This document shows positions 1 through 5,121 of a stretch of DNA of 8,117 nucleotides, piece after piece. Under the pieces are notes generated by a model. It did not search any database. It saw nothing but the letters and a program-made list of their open reading frames with translations, and was not told where the DNA came from. Position numbers and translations under genes: made by a program. The stretch spans positions 1 to 8,117 of the forward strand of contig JBKBLI010000094.1 of assembly GCA_046296435.1 (NCBI GenBank), written 5' to 3'. Within the stretch, counting starts at the first letter, position 1. Every line of letters starts with the position of its first letter. Origin of the DNA: M3007 sp046296435 (lineage in GTDB: Bacteria > Bacteroidota > Bacteroidia > Chitinophagales > Saprospiraceae).

Positions 1-964
1 AGTCAAAGAAGGAGAACAAGACCACGGCGCCGAGCACCGCCTGCCTTTCGAGATCGAACACGCTGAAGATCTCAGGCGCTGGTGCAGTACGGAGCGGAAA
101 AGCATTGCGCAGATTGTCTGGCAAAATGAATTGACCTGGCGTTCTGCCGGGCAAATCCGTGGCGAACTGCTCAACATCTGGAATGTAATGAAGCAATGCG
201 CCTTCAAAGGCGCACATACCTACGGCACTTTACCCGGAGGTTTGGAGGTGAGCCGCCGCGCCGCGCCGCTCAACGAAAAATTACTCGGCGGCGCCCGCTT
301 CGCTAATCCCGACGTTTGGATAAGCGCCATACGGGAAAAAAAATGGACATTCCAACAAACACTCAAATGGGTAAGCTGCTTCGCATTGGCGGTCAACGAG
401 GAAAATGCCGCCTTTGGCCGAGTAGTCACTGCGCCCACCAATGGCGCCGCCGGCGTTATCCCCGCCGTCATGCTGTATCACGTCTGTTTCAGCCCGGAAT
501 TTAAAGGCGACGACGACATTCTCGAATTCATGCTGACGGCTGGAGAATTAGGCAGCCTTTTTAAGAAAAATGCCACCATCAGCGCCGCTATGGGCGGTTG
601 CCAGGCTGAAATTGGCGTCTCCTCGGCGAGGGCCGCCGGCGGCCTGACCGCCTGCCTCGGCGGATCGTACGAGCAGGTCATGATGGCAGCCGAAATTGCC
701 ATGGAGCACCATCTGGGCATGACATGCGACCCCATAGGCGGATTGGTGCAAATCCCCTGCATCGAGCGCAATACCATGGGCGCTATTAAGGCCATAACCG
801 CCACCCAAATCGCCCTGGAAAGCAATCCGGCCAACGCAAAAGTCAGCCTCGACGCAGTCATCAAAACCATGCGCGATACAGCGGCAGACATGAACCATAA
901 ATACAAAGAAACCAGCGACGGGGGATTGGCCCTCAACATACCGGTCAATCTGGCCGAGTGCTGA
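1..964 (+). CDS. sdaA: L-serine ammonia-lyase (L-serine dehydratase), iron-sulfur type, 5'-truncated by window edge
   Basis: This enzyme deaminates L-serine to pyruvate and ammonia in the cytoplasm, using an oxygen-sensitive [4Fe-4S] cluster. The frame is open from base 2 to the TGA at 962-964 (320 visible residues), so the true start lies outside the window; a TTG at 131 is internal. The visible part begins in the linker/alpha-domain region (LPFEIEHAEDL, then SIAQIVWQNELTWR) and covers the whole catalytic alpha domain. The three cluster cysteines fit GGCQAE (visible residue 200), TCDPIGG (242) and IPCIERN (253). The chain ends in Cys (320); in the Legionella enzyme a cysteine at the C-terminal tail enters the active site and caps the fourth iron. 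The family's single-chain form is about 450-480 residues, so roughly a third is missing. Family assignment is firm; the symbol follows common usage for the fused form. Confidence 0.95.
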   Translation, partial: VKEGEQDHGAEHRLPFEIEHAEDLRRWCSTERKSIAQIVWQNELTWRSAGQIRGELLNIWNVMKQCAFKGAHTYGTLPGGLEVSRRAAPLNEKLLGGARFANPDVWISAIREKKWTFQQTLKWVSCFALAVNEENAAFGRVVTAPTNGAAGVIPAVMLYHVCFSPEFKGDDDILEFMLTAGELGSLFKKNATISAAMGGCQAEIGVSSARAAGGLTACLGGSYEQVMMAAEIAMEHHLGMTCDPIGGLVQIPCIERNTMGAIKAITATQIALESNPANAKVSLDAVIKTMRDTAADMNHKYKETSDGGLALNIPVNLAEC

Positions 965-968
965 CGCC

Positions 969-984
969 CTTTCGGCGCCGAAAG
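969..984. terminator. Perfect 16-nt palindrome just after sdaA; possible weak terminator or processing hairpin
   Basis: CTTTCGGCGCCGAAAG is fully self-complementary and begins 5 nt after the sdaA stop. As RNA it would fold as a 6-bp stem with a GCGC loop. No T-run follows, so it is not a textbook intrinsic terminator. It may protect the 3' end of the mRNA or act as a protein-binding dyad. The symmetry is directly seen; the role is inferred. Confidence 0.35.
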
Positions 985-1110
985 AAGATCATCGGCAACT
1001 TCATCCCAGTATCATTGCGCAAAACAGCGGGATGCGGCCTTAAGAAAAGCGATCTGCGGACGCCCAAAAAGGCATTGTGCCCGCCCTAAAGGCTTAATTG
1101 CCGGGATGAG

Positions 1111-1172
1111 AAAAAAATTTTCCAAAAAAAATTAAAAAACGCTTGGCAATACAAAAAGTCGTCGTAACTTTG
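1111..1172 (+). promoter_or_regulatory. Bacteroidota-type promoter of tRNA-Gly with upstream A-tract
   Basis: The -7 box TAACTTTG lies at 1165-1172 and fits the Bacteroidota consensus TAnnTTTG. A TTG at 1143-1145 lies 19 nt upstream and fits the -33 element. Positions 1111-1139 are almost pure A/T with phased A-runs, which resembles the UP-like elements of strong stable-RNA promoters. About 32 nt separate the box from the mature tRNA 5' end. Confidence 0.75.
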
Positions 1173-1204
1173 CAGCCGCAAAACAAAAACAACACATTAT
1201 TTAA

Positions 1205-1280
1205 GCGGAAATAGCTCAGCTGGTAGAGCGCAACCTTGCCAAGGTTGAGGTCGCGAGTTCGAATCTCGTTTTCCGCTCCA
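1205..1280 (+). tRNA. tRNA-Gly (anticodon GCC)
   Basis: A complete cloverleaf of 76 nt including the encoded CCA (1278-1280). The acceptor stem 1205-1211 pairs with 1270-1276 over seven pairs. The D-arm is GCUC/GAGC. The anticodon stem CAACC/GGUUG encloses the loop UUGCCAA, giving anticodon GCC at 1238-1240, and the T-arm follows with a GTTCGAAT-type loop. The discriminator is U, as expected for bacterial tRNA-Gly. This is the only one of the three tRNAs here with a template-encoded CCA. Confidence 0.97.
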
Positions 1281-1307
1281 AAGCCTGCAATTTTGCAGGC
1301 TTTTTTT
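1281..1307 (+). terminator. Intrinsic terminator of tRNA-Gly
   Basis: A stem AAGCCTGCA (1281-1289) pairs perfectly with TGCAGGCTT (1294-1302) around a 4-nt loop and runs into seven T residues (1301-1307). It starts at the base directly after the tRNA CCA, leaving no spacer. Its T-run also forms part of the next promoter. Confidence 0.9.
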
Positions 1308-1334
1308 GTTTTGTTCAGAAACACCCTATCTTTG
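1305..1334 (+). promoter_or_regulatory. Promoter of tRNA-Leu (and possibly of the channel-rhomboid genes)
   Basis: The -7 box TATCTTTG is at 1327-1334 and fits TAnnTTTG. The best -33 candidate is TTTG at 1305-1308, 18 nt upstream, embedded in the end of the tRNA-Gly terminator T-run. The mature tRNA begins only 12 nt after the -7 box, so the 5' leader is very short. No T-run terminator and no other clear -7 box lies between tRNA-Leu and the channel gene, so this promoter may also drive 1510-3097; that part is inference. Confidence 0.7.
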
Positions 1335-1346
1335 CGTCGTCGTACA

Positions 1347-1430
1347 GCCCGGGTGGTGAAATGGTAGACACGAGGGACTTAAAATCCCTTGACCATTGCG
1401 GTCGTGCAGGTTCGAGTCCTGTTCCGGGCA
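1347..1430 (+). tRNA. tRNA-Leu (anticodon UAA)
   Basis: A class II tRNA of 84 nt with a long variable arm. The acceptor GCCCGGG (1347-1353) pairs with 1423-1429, including one G-U pair at the base of the stem. The anticodon stem AGGGA/UCCCU encloses CUUAAAA, giving anticodon UAA at 1380-1382. The discriminator is A1430, as required for tRNA-Leu. The next bases are CCT, so CCA is not encoded and must be added after transcription. Confidence 0.96.
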
Positions 1431-1460
1431 CCTAATTAAAGCCACATTTCAAAAATAGGC

Positions 1461-1487
1461 GTAGCGTTCAGACCAGTCTAACGCTAC
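1461..1487 (+). promoter_or_regulatory. Strong hairpin in the leader of the channel gene
   Basis: GTAGCGTT (1461-1468) pairs perfectly with AACGCTAC (1480-1487). Inside, AGA (1470-1472) pairs with TCT (1477-1479) around CCAG after a single bulged C. The hairpin sits 30 nt after tRNA-Leu and 22 nt before the channel ATG, and no T-run follows. It could be a 3' processing or attenuation structure between tRNA and mRNA, a translational control hairpin, or a dyad operator; the sequence does not decide. Confidence 0.5.
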
Positions 1488-1509
1488 CGTTGTTCCATCC
1501 TGTAAAATA

Positions 1510-2442
1510 ATGCAAGCCCAAACATATGCGCCTGCAAACCTCTGGCGTCAAACCGCTCAAGCGAAGTGGTTCAATATCCTGGCGGTTGGGATGATTTTGC
1601 TCGCCGGCGTTGTTGTAGGATTGCAGACCTATCAGACCCACGGGAGCCCCGCCGATCAGCTCTTAGAGCGCATCGACTTATTTATACTTGTGTTTTTCAC
1701 GATAGAAATTGCGGTGCGCATGATGGCCAACGCGCCTCATTTTGGCCGTTATTTTGCAGATCCATGGAACTTATTTGACTTTTCGATCGTGGCGGTGTGC
1801 TGGTTGGCGCATTTATCGCCCGATTTGAGTTCCGGGTTTTTCGCCGTTATTCGTCTGGCGCGGGTCTTGCGCGTGATGCGATTGGTGCAGACGCTCAGGC
1901 AACTCAAGCTCTTGATCAACGCCATGCTGCACAGCATTCCCTCTATGGGCTACGTGGGCCTGTTGCTCTTTTTGCTGTTTTACATATACGGCGTGATGGG
2001 CGTGTTTTTGTTTGCCCAGAATGATCCTTTGCACTTCAGCAACCTGCACACAGCCATGATTACCTTGTTTCAGGTGAGTACTTTGGAGGGCTGGAACGAG
2101 ATTTTCTATGTCAACATTCACGGTTGCGATCACCCGGAGTTTGGATACGGAGATGCCGCGTTGTGCGCAACACCCTTAGCGCAGCCGCTTACCGCCGTCA
2201 TTTATTTCGTATCCTTTGTGCTGATCGGCACGATGATCGTACTGAATTTGTTTATCGGCGTGATCGTCAACTCCATGGACGAGGTGCGGAGCCAACAAGA
2301 GTTTGAAGAGCGGATCGCCCGCAAAAAAAGCGGCGAGTTGACGCCCGCTGACGAGCTTGAAGAAATGGGACGCAAGTTGGACGAACTGAAAACGCAACTG
2401 GATCAAACCCTGAGGCAGATGCGGCTCAACAAGAAAGACTAA
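1510..2442 (+). CDS. Voltage-gated cation channel, BacNav/Cav-like (ion transport family)
   Basis: A 310-residue inner-membrane subunit expected to form a homotetrameric voltage-gated channel. Segments in order are S1 about 20-41, S2 about 54-73, S3 about 84-101 (DPWNLFDF entry), S4 about 110-131 with Arg115, 118, 121 and 124 every third residue, S5 about 146-169, pore helix 179-190, filter TLEGW at 191-195, and S6 about 227-254. The tail 280-307 is charged and heptad-like (ELEEMGRKLDELKTQ), fitting the C-terminal coiled-coil assembly domain of this family. Length matches BacNav proteins (about 260-310). Two oddities are Gly194 in place of the usual filter Ser, and a loop about 19 residues longer than in NavAb between filter and S6, with Cys206 and Cys219. 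The family is certain; whether it conducts Na+ or Ca2+ is not. The rhomboid gene follows after 4 nt. The ATG at 1510 has an A/T-rich leader and no Shine-Dalgarno. Confidence 0.94.
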   Translation: MQAQTYAPANLWRQTAQAKWFNILAVGMILLAGVVVGLQTYQTHGSPADQLLERIDLFILVFFTIEIAVRMMANAPHFGRYFADPWNLFDFSIVAVCWLAHLSPDLSSGFFAVIRLARVLRVMRLVQTLRQLKLLINAMLHSIPSMGYVGLLLFLLFYIYGVMGVFLFAQNDPLHFSNLHTAMITLFQVSTLEGWNEIFYVNIHGCDHPEFGYGDAALCATPLAQPLTAVIYFVSFVLIGTMIVLNLFIGVIVNSMDEVRSQQEFEERIARKKSGELTPADELEEMGRKLDELKTQLDQTLRQMRLNKKD

Positions 2443-2446
2443 ATCT

Positions 2447-3097
2447 ATGCAAGAGTTCGCCATTGGCCTGAGCGCCACGCATGTTATTATTGCCATCACT
2501 TGCGTTGTTTACCTGTTGGCGCCGCCCGGCAGCGCCGCCTTCGAACAGTACAAGCATTGGCCTTGGGCCGAAGTGCGGCGTAAGGAGTACCACCGCTGGG
2601 TTAGCGCCGGATTCCTGCACGGCAACTGGGCGCACCTGCTCTTCAACATGTTCACGCTTTACTTCTTCGGTCCGTTTGTAGAGTCGTGGTTCAGAGAATT
2701 GTACCCAACATCTGGCGGAAGCGTATTTGCGCTGTTTTACATAGCGGCTATGATTGCAGCCTCCGTTGGCACCTATATTCGTCACCGCGACAACCCCGGT
2801 TTTTCTAGCATTGGCGCTTCGGGCGCCGTGGCGGGCATCCTGTTTGCAGCCATACTTTTTCAGCCCACTATCGGGATCATGTTGTTTTTTATTCCCATCC
2901 CGATTCCGGGTTTTTTGTTTGGCATACTGTACTTGTGGTACTCGAGCTACGCCGCCCGCAATTCAGCAGACAACATCGACCACCTCGCCCACTTTTACGG
3001 CGCGATATTCGGCTTTTGCGCTCCGGCGCTCTTTCAGCCCTATTTGCTTTACCTCTTTTTCGCACAATTGACCATATACCTAACCAACTTGTTTTAG
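2447..3097 (+). CDS. Rhomboid family intramembrane serine protease
   Basis: A 216-residue polytopic membrane protease that cleaves transmembrane segments of substrate proteins inside the bilayer. The family signature is complete. HGNWAHLLFN gives His63 and Asn67, the oxyanion-stabilising residues of TM2. GASGAVAG contains the catalytic Ser125, and DHLAHFYGA contains the catalytic His179, followed by the small-residue face of TM6. The protein begins almost directly with TM1 (about 10-25), so it lacks a long cytoplasmic domain. The L1 loop carries the expected WR-type region (Trp51 to Trp61). It starts 4 nt after the channel stop, so co-transcription and possibly translational coupling with the channel are likely. 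No physiological substrate can be read from the sequence. Confidence 0.94.
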   Translation: MQEFAIGLSATHVIIAITCVVYLLAPPGSAAFEQYKHWPWAEVRRKEYHRWVSAGFLHGNWAHLLFNMFTLYFFGPFVESWFRELYPTSGGSVFALFYIAAMIAASVGTYIRHRDNPGFSSIGASGAVAGILFAAILFQPTIGIMLFFIPIPIPGFLFGILYLWYSSYAARNSADNIDHLAHFYGAIFGFCAPALFQPYLLYLFFAQLTIYLTNLF

Positions 3098-3223
3098 GCA
3101 TGCCGAAATGCGCGTCGCGCCTGCGTTTTGGCGGCCAAACAAGAACCCCAAGAACCCACCCAAAACTTTTTTCACCAAAATGGCGTTATAGGCAAAATTC
3201 AACAAGTACAAATAGAAATAAAA

Positions 3224-3541
3224 ATGGCATTCGAATTTACTGATGCAAACTTCACGGACGAAGTAAGCAAACCCACCGTAACCGTCGTGGACCTTTGGGC
3301 GGAATGGTGCGGCCCTTGCCGCATGATGACCCCCATCATCGAGGACTTGGCAACAGAGTACGATGGCAAAGCGGTAATCGGCAAGTTGAACGTGGACGAC
3401 AACCCCAATGTCCCTACCCAGTACAACGTACGAGGTATTCCCACTATCTTGTTTTTCAAAAATGGCGAGTTGGTGGACAAGAAAGTAGGCGTGCAAAGCA
3501 AACAGGCCATGCAAGAAATCATCAACGGATTGCTCTCCTGA
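3224..3541 (+). CDS. trxA: Thioredoxin
   Basis: A 105-residue cytoplasmic thiol-disulfide oxidoreductase that reduces protein disulfides and is recycled by thioredoxin reductase. Its active site is WCGPC with Cys29 and Cys32. Asp23 is the buried acid, Pro73 in RGIPT is the conserved cis-proline before the fifth strand, and Gly89 in KVG is the family glycine. Length equals classical thioredoxins. The frame is open back to 3128, but the start at 3224 is chosen because it gives the canonical N-terminus (MAFEFTDANF) and follows an A-rich leader. The upstream 32 codons would add a low-complexity K/Q/P-rich extension not expected in the family. The 126-nt spacer after the rhomboid gene shows no clear TAnnTTTG promoter. 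Confidence 0.95.
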   Translation: MAFEFTDANFTDEVSKPTVTVVDLWAEWCGPCRMMTPIIEDLATEYDGKAVIGKLNVDDNPNVPTQYNVRGIPTILFFKNGELVDKKVGVQSKQAMQEIINGLLS

Positions 3542-3597
3542 GATCTATTGATCGCACGCCCGGACTTTCCAACTTTTTTTCAATAAAGCGGTCGAAA

Positions 3598-3629
3598 TCT
3601 TGCGGGTAAAAAAAATATGCGTACCTTTG
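3598..3629 (+). promoter_or_regulatory. Promoter of tRNA-Met
   Basis: The -7 box TACCTTTG is at 3622-3629 and a TTG is at 3600-3602, separated by 19 nt, the same spacing as at the tRNA-Gly promoter. The spacer holds an A-run, and a T/A-rich block (3574-3587) lies upstream. Confidence 0.75.
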
Positions 3630-3643
3630 CGCCGCTTTTTGAA

Positions 3644-3717
3644 GGCGCGGTAGCTCAGCCGGTTAGAGCGCATGATTCATAATCATGAGGTCGGGAGTTC
3701 AAGTCTCCCCCGCGCTA
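3644..3717 (+). tRNA. tRNA-Met (anticodon CAU), probably the elongator
   Basis: A 74-nt class I tRNA. The acceptor 3644-3650 pairs with 3710-3716, the outermost pair being G-U. The anticodon stem CATGA/TCATG encloses TTCATAA with anticodon CAT at 3678-3680. The T-stem GGGAG/CTCCC is perfect and the discriminator is A3717. It lacks the initiator hallmarks (unpaired position 1-72 and three G-C pairs in the anticodon stem). A lysidine-modified tRNA-Ile(CAU) cannot be fully excluded by eye. CCA is not encoded (the next bases are CTT). Confidence 0.92.
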
Positions 3718-3724
3718 CTTGGTC

Positions 3725-3749
3725 AAAGGCCCTGCAAAGGGCCTTTTTT
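3725..3749 (+). terminator. Intrinsic terminator of tRNA-Met
   Basis: AAAGGCCC (3725-3732) pairs with GGGCCTTT (3739-3746) around TGCAAA and ends in a run of six T (3744-3749). It lies 7 nt after the tRNA, so the downstream barrel gene probably needs its own promoter. Confidence 0.88.
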
Positions 3750-3828
3750 GTTTTTCTTTCATTTTCCTGGAAGCTATCGAAACACAAGGCAAATCGCTGC
3801 GTTCATATCCTGCCAACGTATCGCAAGC

Positions 3829-4941
3829 ATGAGGACTCTTACAGCGATTTTTCTGTTCTTATCCGGACTAAGTTTTGCGCCTGCGCTCAACGGTCAGGTC
3901 AAGCCCCCTTTTTGGGCGCGTCTGCATCCAGACAGCCTCAATATCAAATTGCTGCCAATACCTACCTTGAATATTGCCCCGGAAGTAGGCGTACAAGGCG
4001 GCGCATCCATCGACTATTTCTTTAATACCGACAAAAACCACTTAGAAAACCATACCCGTAACTCTATGGCCTGGGTGCACGCCCAGTACAGTTCGCGCGA
4101 TCAATTGGTAGCCGATGTATTTTGGCAAATATTCACCCCCGGAGAACGCTGGTTCACCCGAGGTCGCGCGGGATACATGGATTTTTATGAGCGCTTCTGG
4201 GGCTTGGGCGTACAAACGCTGCCCGGCGACGCATGGCTGGACATGACCTATCGACGCTGGTTTGCACAAGGACGACTACTCAAGCGCTTCAGCGGCAAGC
4301 ACTTCTCAGGCTTCCTGTTCGACCTGAGCATTACACCCGCTATCGTCTTGTCGGGCGAAGTGAGCGGATTGGTCGGCGCGCAAAACAGCCGCACCTCCGG
4401 GATAGGACCAATATGGATCTCGGATTATCGCAACGACCCTTTCAGCCCGTCGCAAGGCTGGTATCTCGAAAGCGCCGCGCTACTGCGACGCGCCTGGCTG
4501 GGTAGCGAACAAATCTACGACGAATATAGCCTCGATGCCCGAAAATATCATGAGTTCGGCCAAAACCACATCCTCGCCGCTCAAATATTTGCGCAAATGA
4601 CTACCGGCGATGCGCCGCTTCGCGAGCTGCCCCGCCTCGGCGGCCCCAACGTCATGCGCGGCTACTTCATGGGCCGATACCGGGACCGCCAATATGCCGC
4701 CGTTCAGACAGAATACCGCTGGATGTTCGGACGCAAGCGATACGGATTGGTCGCTTTTGCCTCCGCAGGGCAAGTAGGCGCCAACGCCGGCGATTTTGCG
4801 ATCCGCAACCTAAGGCATGCGGCAGGCGGCGGGGTGCGCGTCCTGGTCAGCCGACCCAAAAACTTGTACGCCCGCATTGACCTGGCGCGCAGCGGCGAAG
4901 GCGATTGGGCGACATATTTCAGATTGGGCGAAGCGTTTTGA
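3829..4941 (+). CDS. Omp85 superfamily outer-membrane beta-barrel (BamA/TamA-like, without POTRA domains)
   Basis: A 370-residue protein predicted to form a barrel in the outer membrane. Residues 1-23 are a signal peptide (MRTLTAIFLFLSGLSF core, cleavage near ALNGQ). The mature chain opens with a P-x-P ... PEVGVQGG motif (43-58) typical of Bacteroidota surface-antigen barrels. The Omp85 hallmarks are GGPNVMRGY with the loop-6 RGY at 277-279, the preceding strand region SDYRNDPFSPSQGW, and a C-terminal aromatic beta-signal ending in Phe370. At this length there is room only for a barrel, so no POTRA repeats are present, unlike true BamA or TamA (about 600-900). The frame is open upstream to 3685, but that overlaps tRNA-Met and its terminator, so the ATG at 3829, directly before the signal peptide, is the start. 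The transported or inserted substrate is unknown. Confidence 0.88.
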   Translation: MRTLTAIFLFLSGLSFAPALNGQVKPPFWARLHPDSLNIKLLPIPTLNIAPEVGVQGGASIDYFFNTDKNHLENHTRNSMAWVHAQYSSRDQLVADVFWQIFTPGERWFTRGRAGYMDFYERFWGLGVQTLPGDAWLDMTYRRWFAQGRLLKRFSGKHFSGFLFDLSITPAIVLSGEVSGLVGAQNSRTSGIGPIWISDYRNDPFSPSQGWYLESAALLRRAWLGSEQIYDEYSLDARKYHEFGQNHILAAQIFAQMTTGDAPLRELPRLGGPNVMRGYFMGRYRDRQYAAVQTEYRWMFGRKRYGLVAFASAGQVGANAGDFAIRNLRHAAGGGVRVLVSRPKNLYARIDLARSGEGDWATYFRLGEAF

Positions 4942-4966
4942 GTCTGAGGAATTCTACGCTTTGACC

Positions 4967-4974
4967 TATCTTTG
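4967..4974 (+). promoter_or_regulatory. Orphan -7 box just before the scaffold gap
   Basis: TATCTTTG is identical to the tRNA-Leu -7 box and sits 26 nt after the barrel stop, 4 nt before the N-run. No good TTG element is present 17-21 nt upstream, so it is weaker than the tRNA promoters. It could serve xseA or an unseen gene within the gap. Confidence 0.4.
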
Positions 4975-4978
4975 CCCT

Positions 4979-5078
4979 NNNNNNNNNNNNNNNNNNNNNN
5001 NNNNNNNNNNNNNNNNNNNNNNNNNNNNNNNNNNNNNNNNNNNNNNNNNNNNNNNNNNNNNNNNNNNNNNNNNNNNNN
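4979..5078. other. Scaffold gap of exactly 100 N
   Basis: One hundred consecutive N bases, the conventional placeholder for a gap of unknown length. The real sequence here could be shorter or much longer than 100 nt and may contain another gene. Any reading frame drawn across it has no support. Confidence 0.99.
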
Positions 5079-5121
5079 CACGACCGCGCCCATTGCCCCA
5101 AACTCCGCGCCCGAAAAAATT

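Noticed and set aside
478..948. 156-residue open frame on the minus strand opposite sdaA
   Set aside because: It mirrors the third-position bias of sdaA and has no domain features; it is a shadow frame.
3128..3223. 32-codon N-terminal extension of thioredoxin
   Set aside because: The added residues are low-complexity and absent from the family; the ATG at 3224 gives a canonical thioredoxin N-terminus.
3541..3580. Terminator after thioredoxin
   Set aside because: A T-run is present at 3574-3580 but only a 4-bp GATC/GATC stem lies nearby, too weak to call.
3685..3828. In-frame upstream extension of the outer-membrane barrel gene
   Set aside because: It would start inside tRNA-Met and read through its terminator; the ATG at 3829 begins a clear signal peptide.
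4972..5121. xseA start upstream of or within the N-run
   Set aside because: The apparent ATG at 4972-4977 region and the frame across the Ns are artefacts of translating unknown bases; the family N-terminus starts at 5122.
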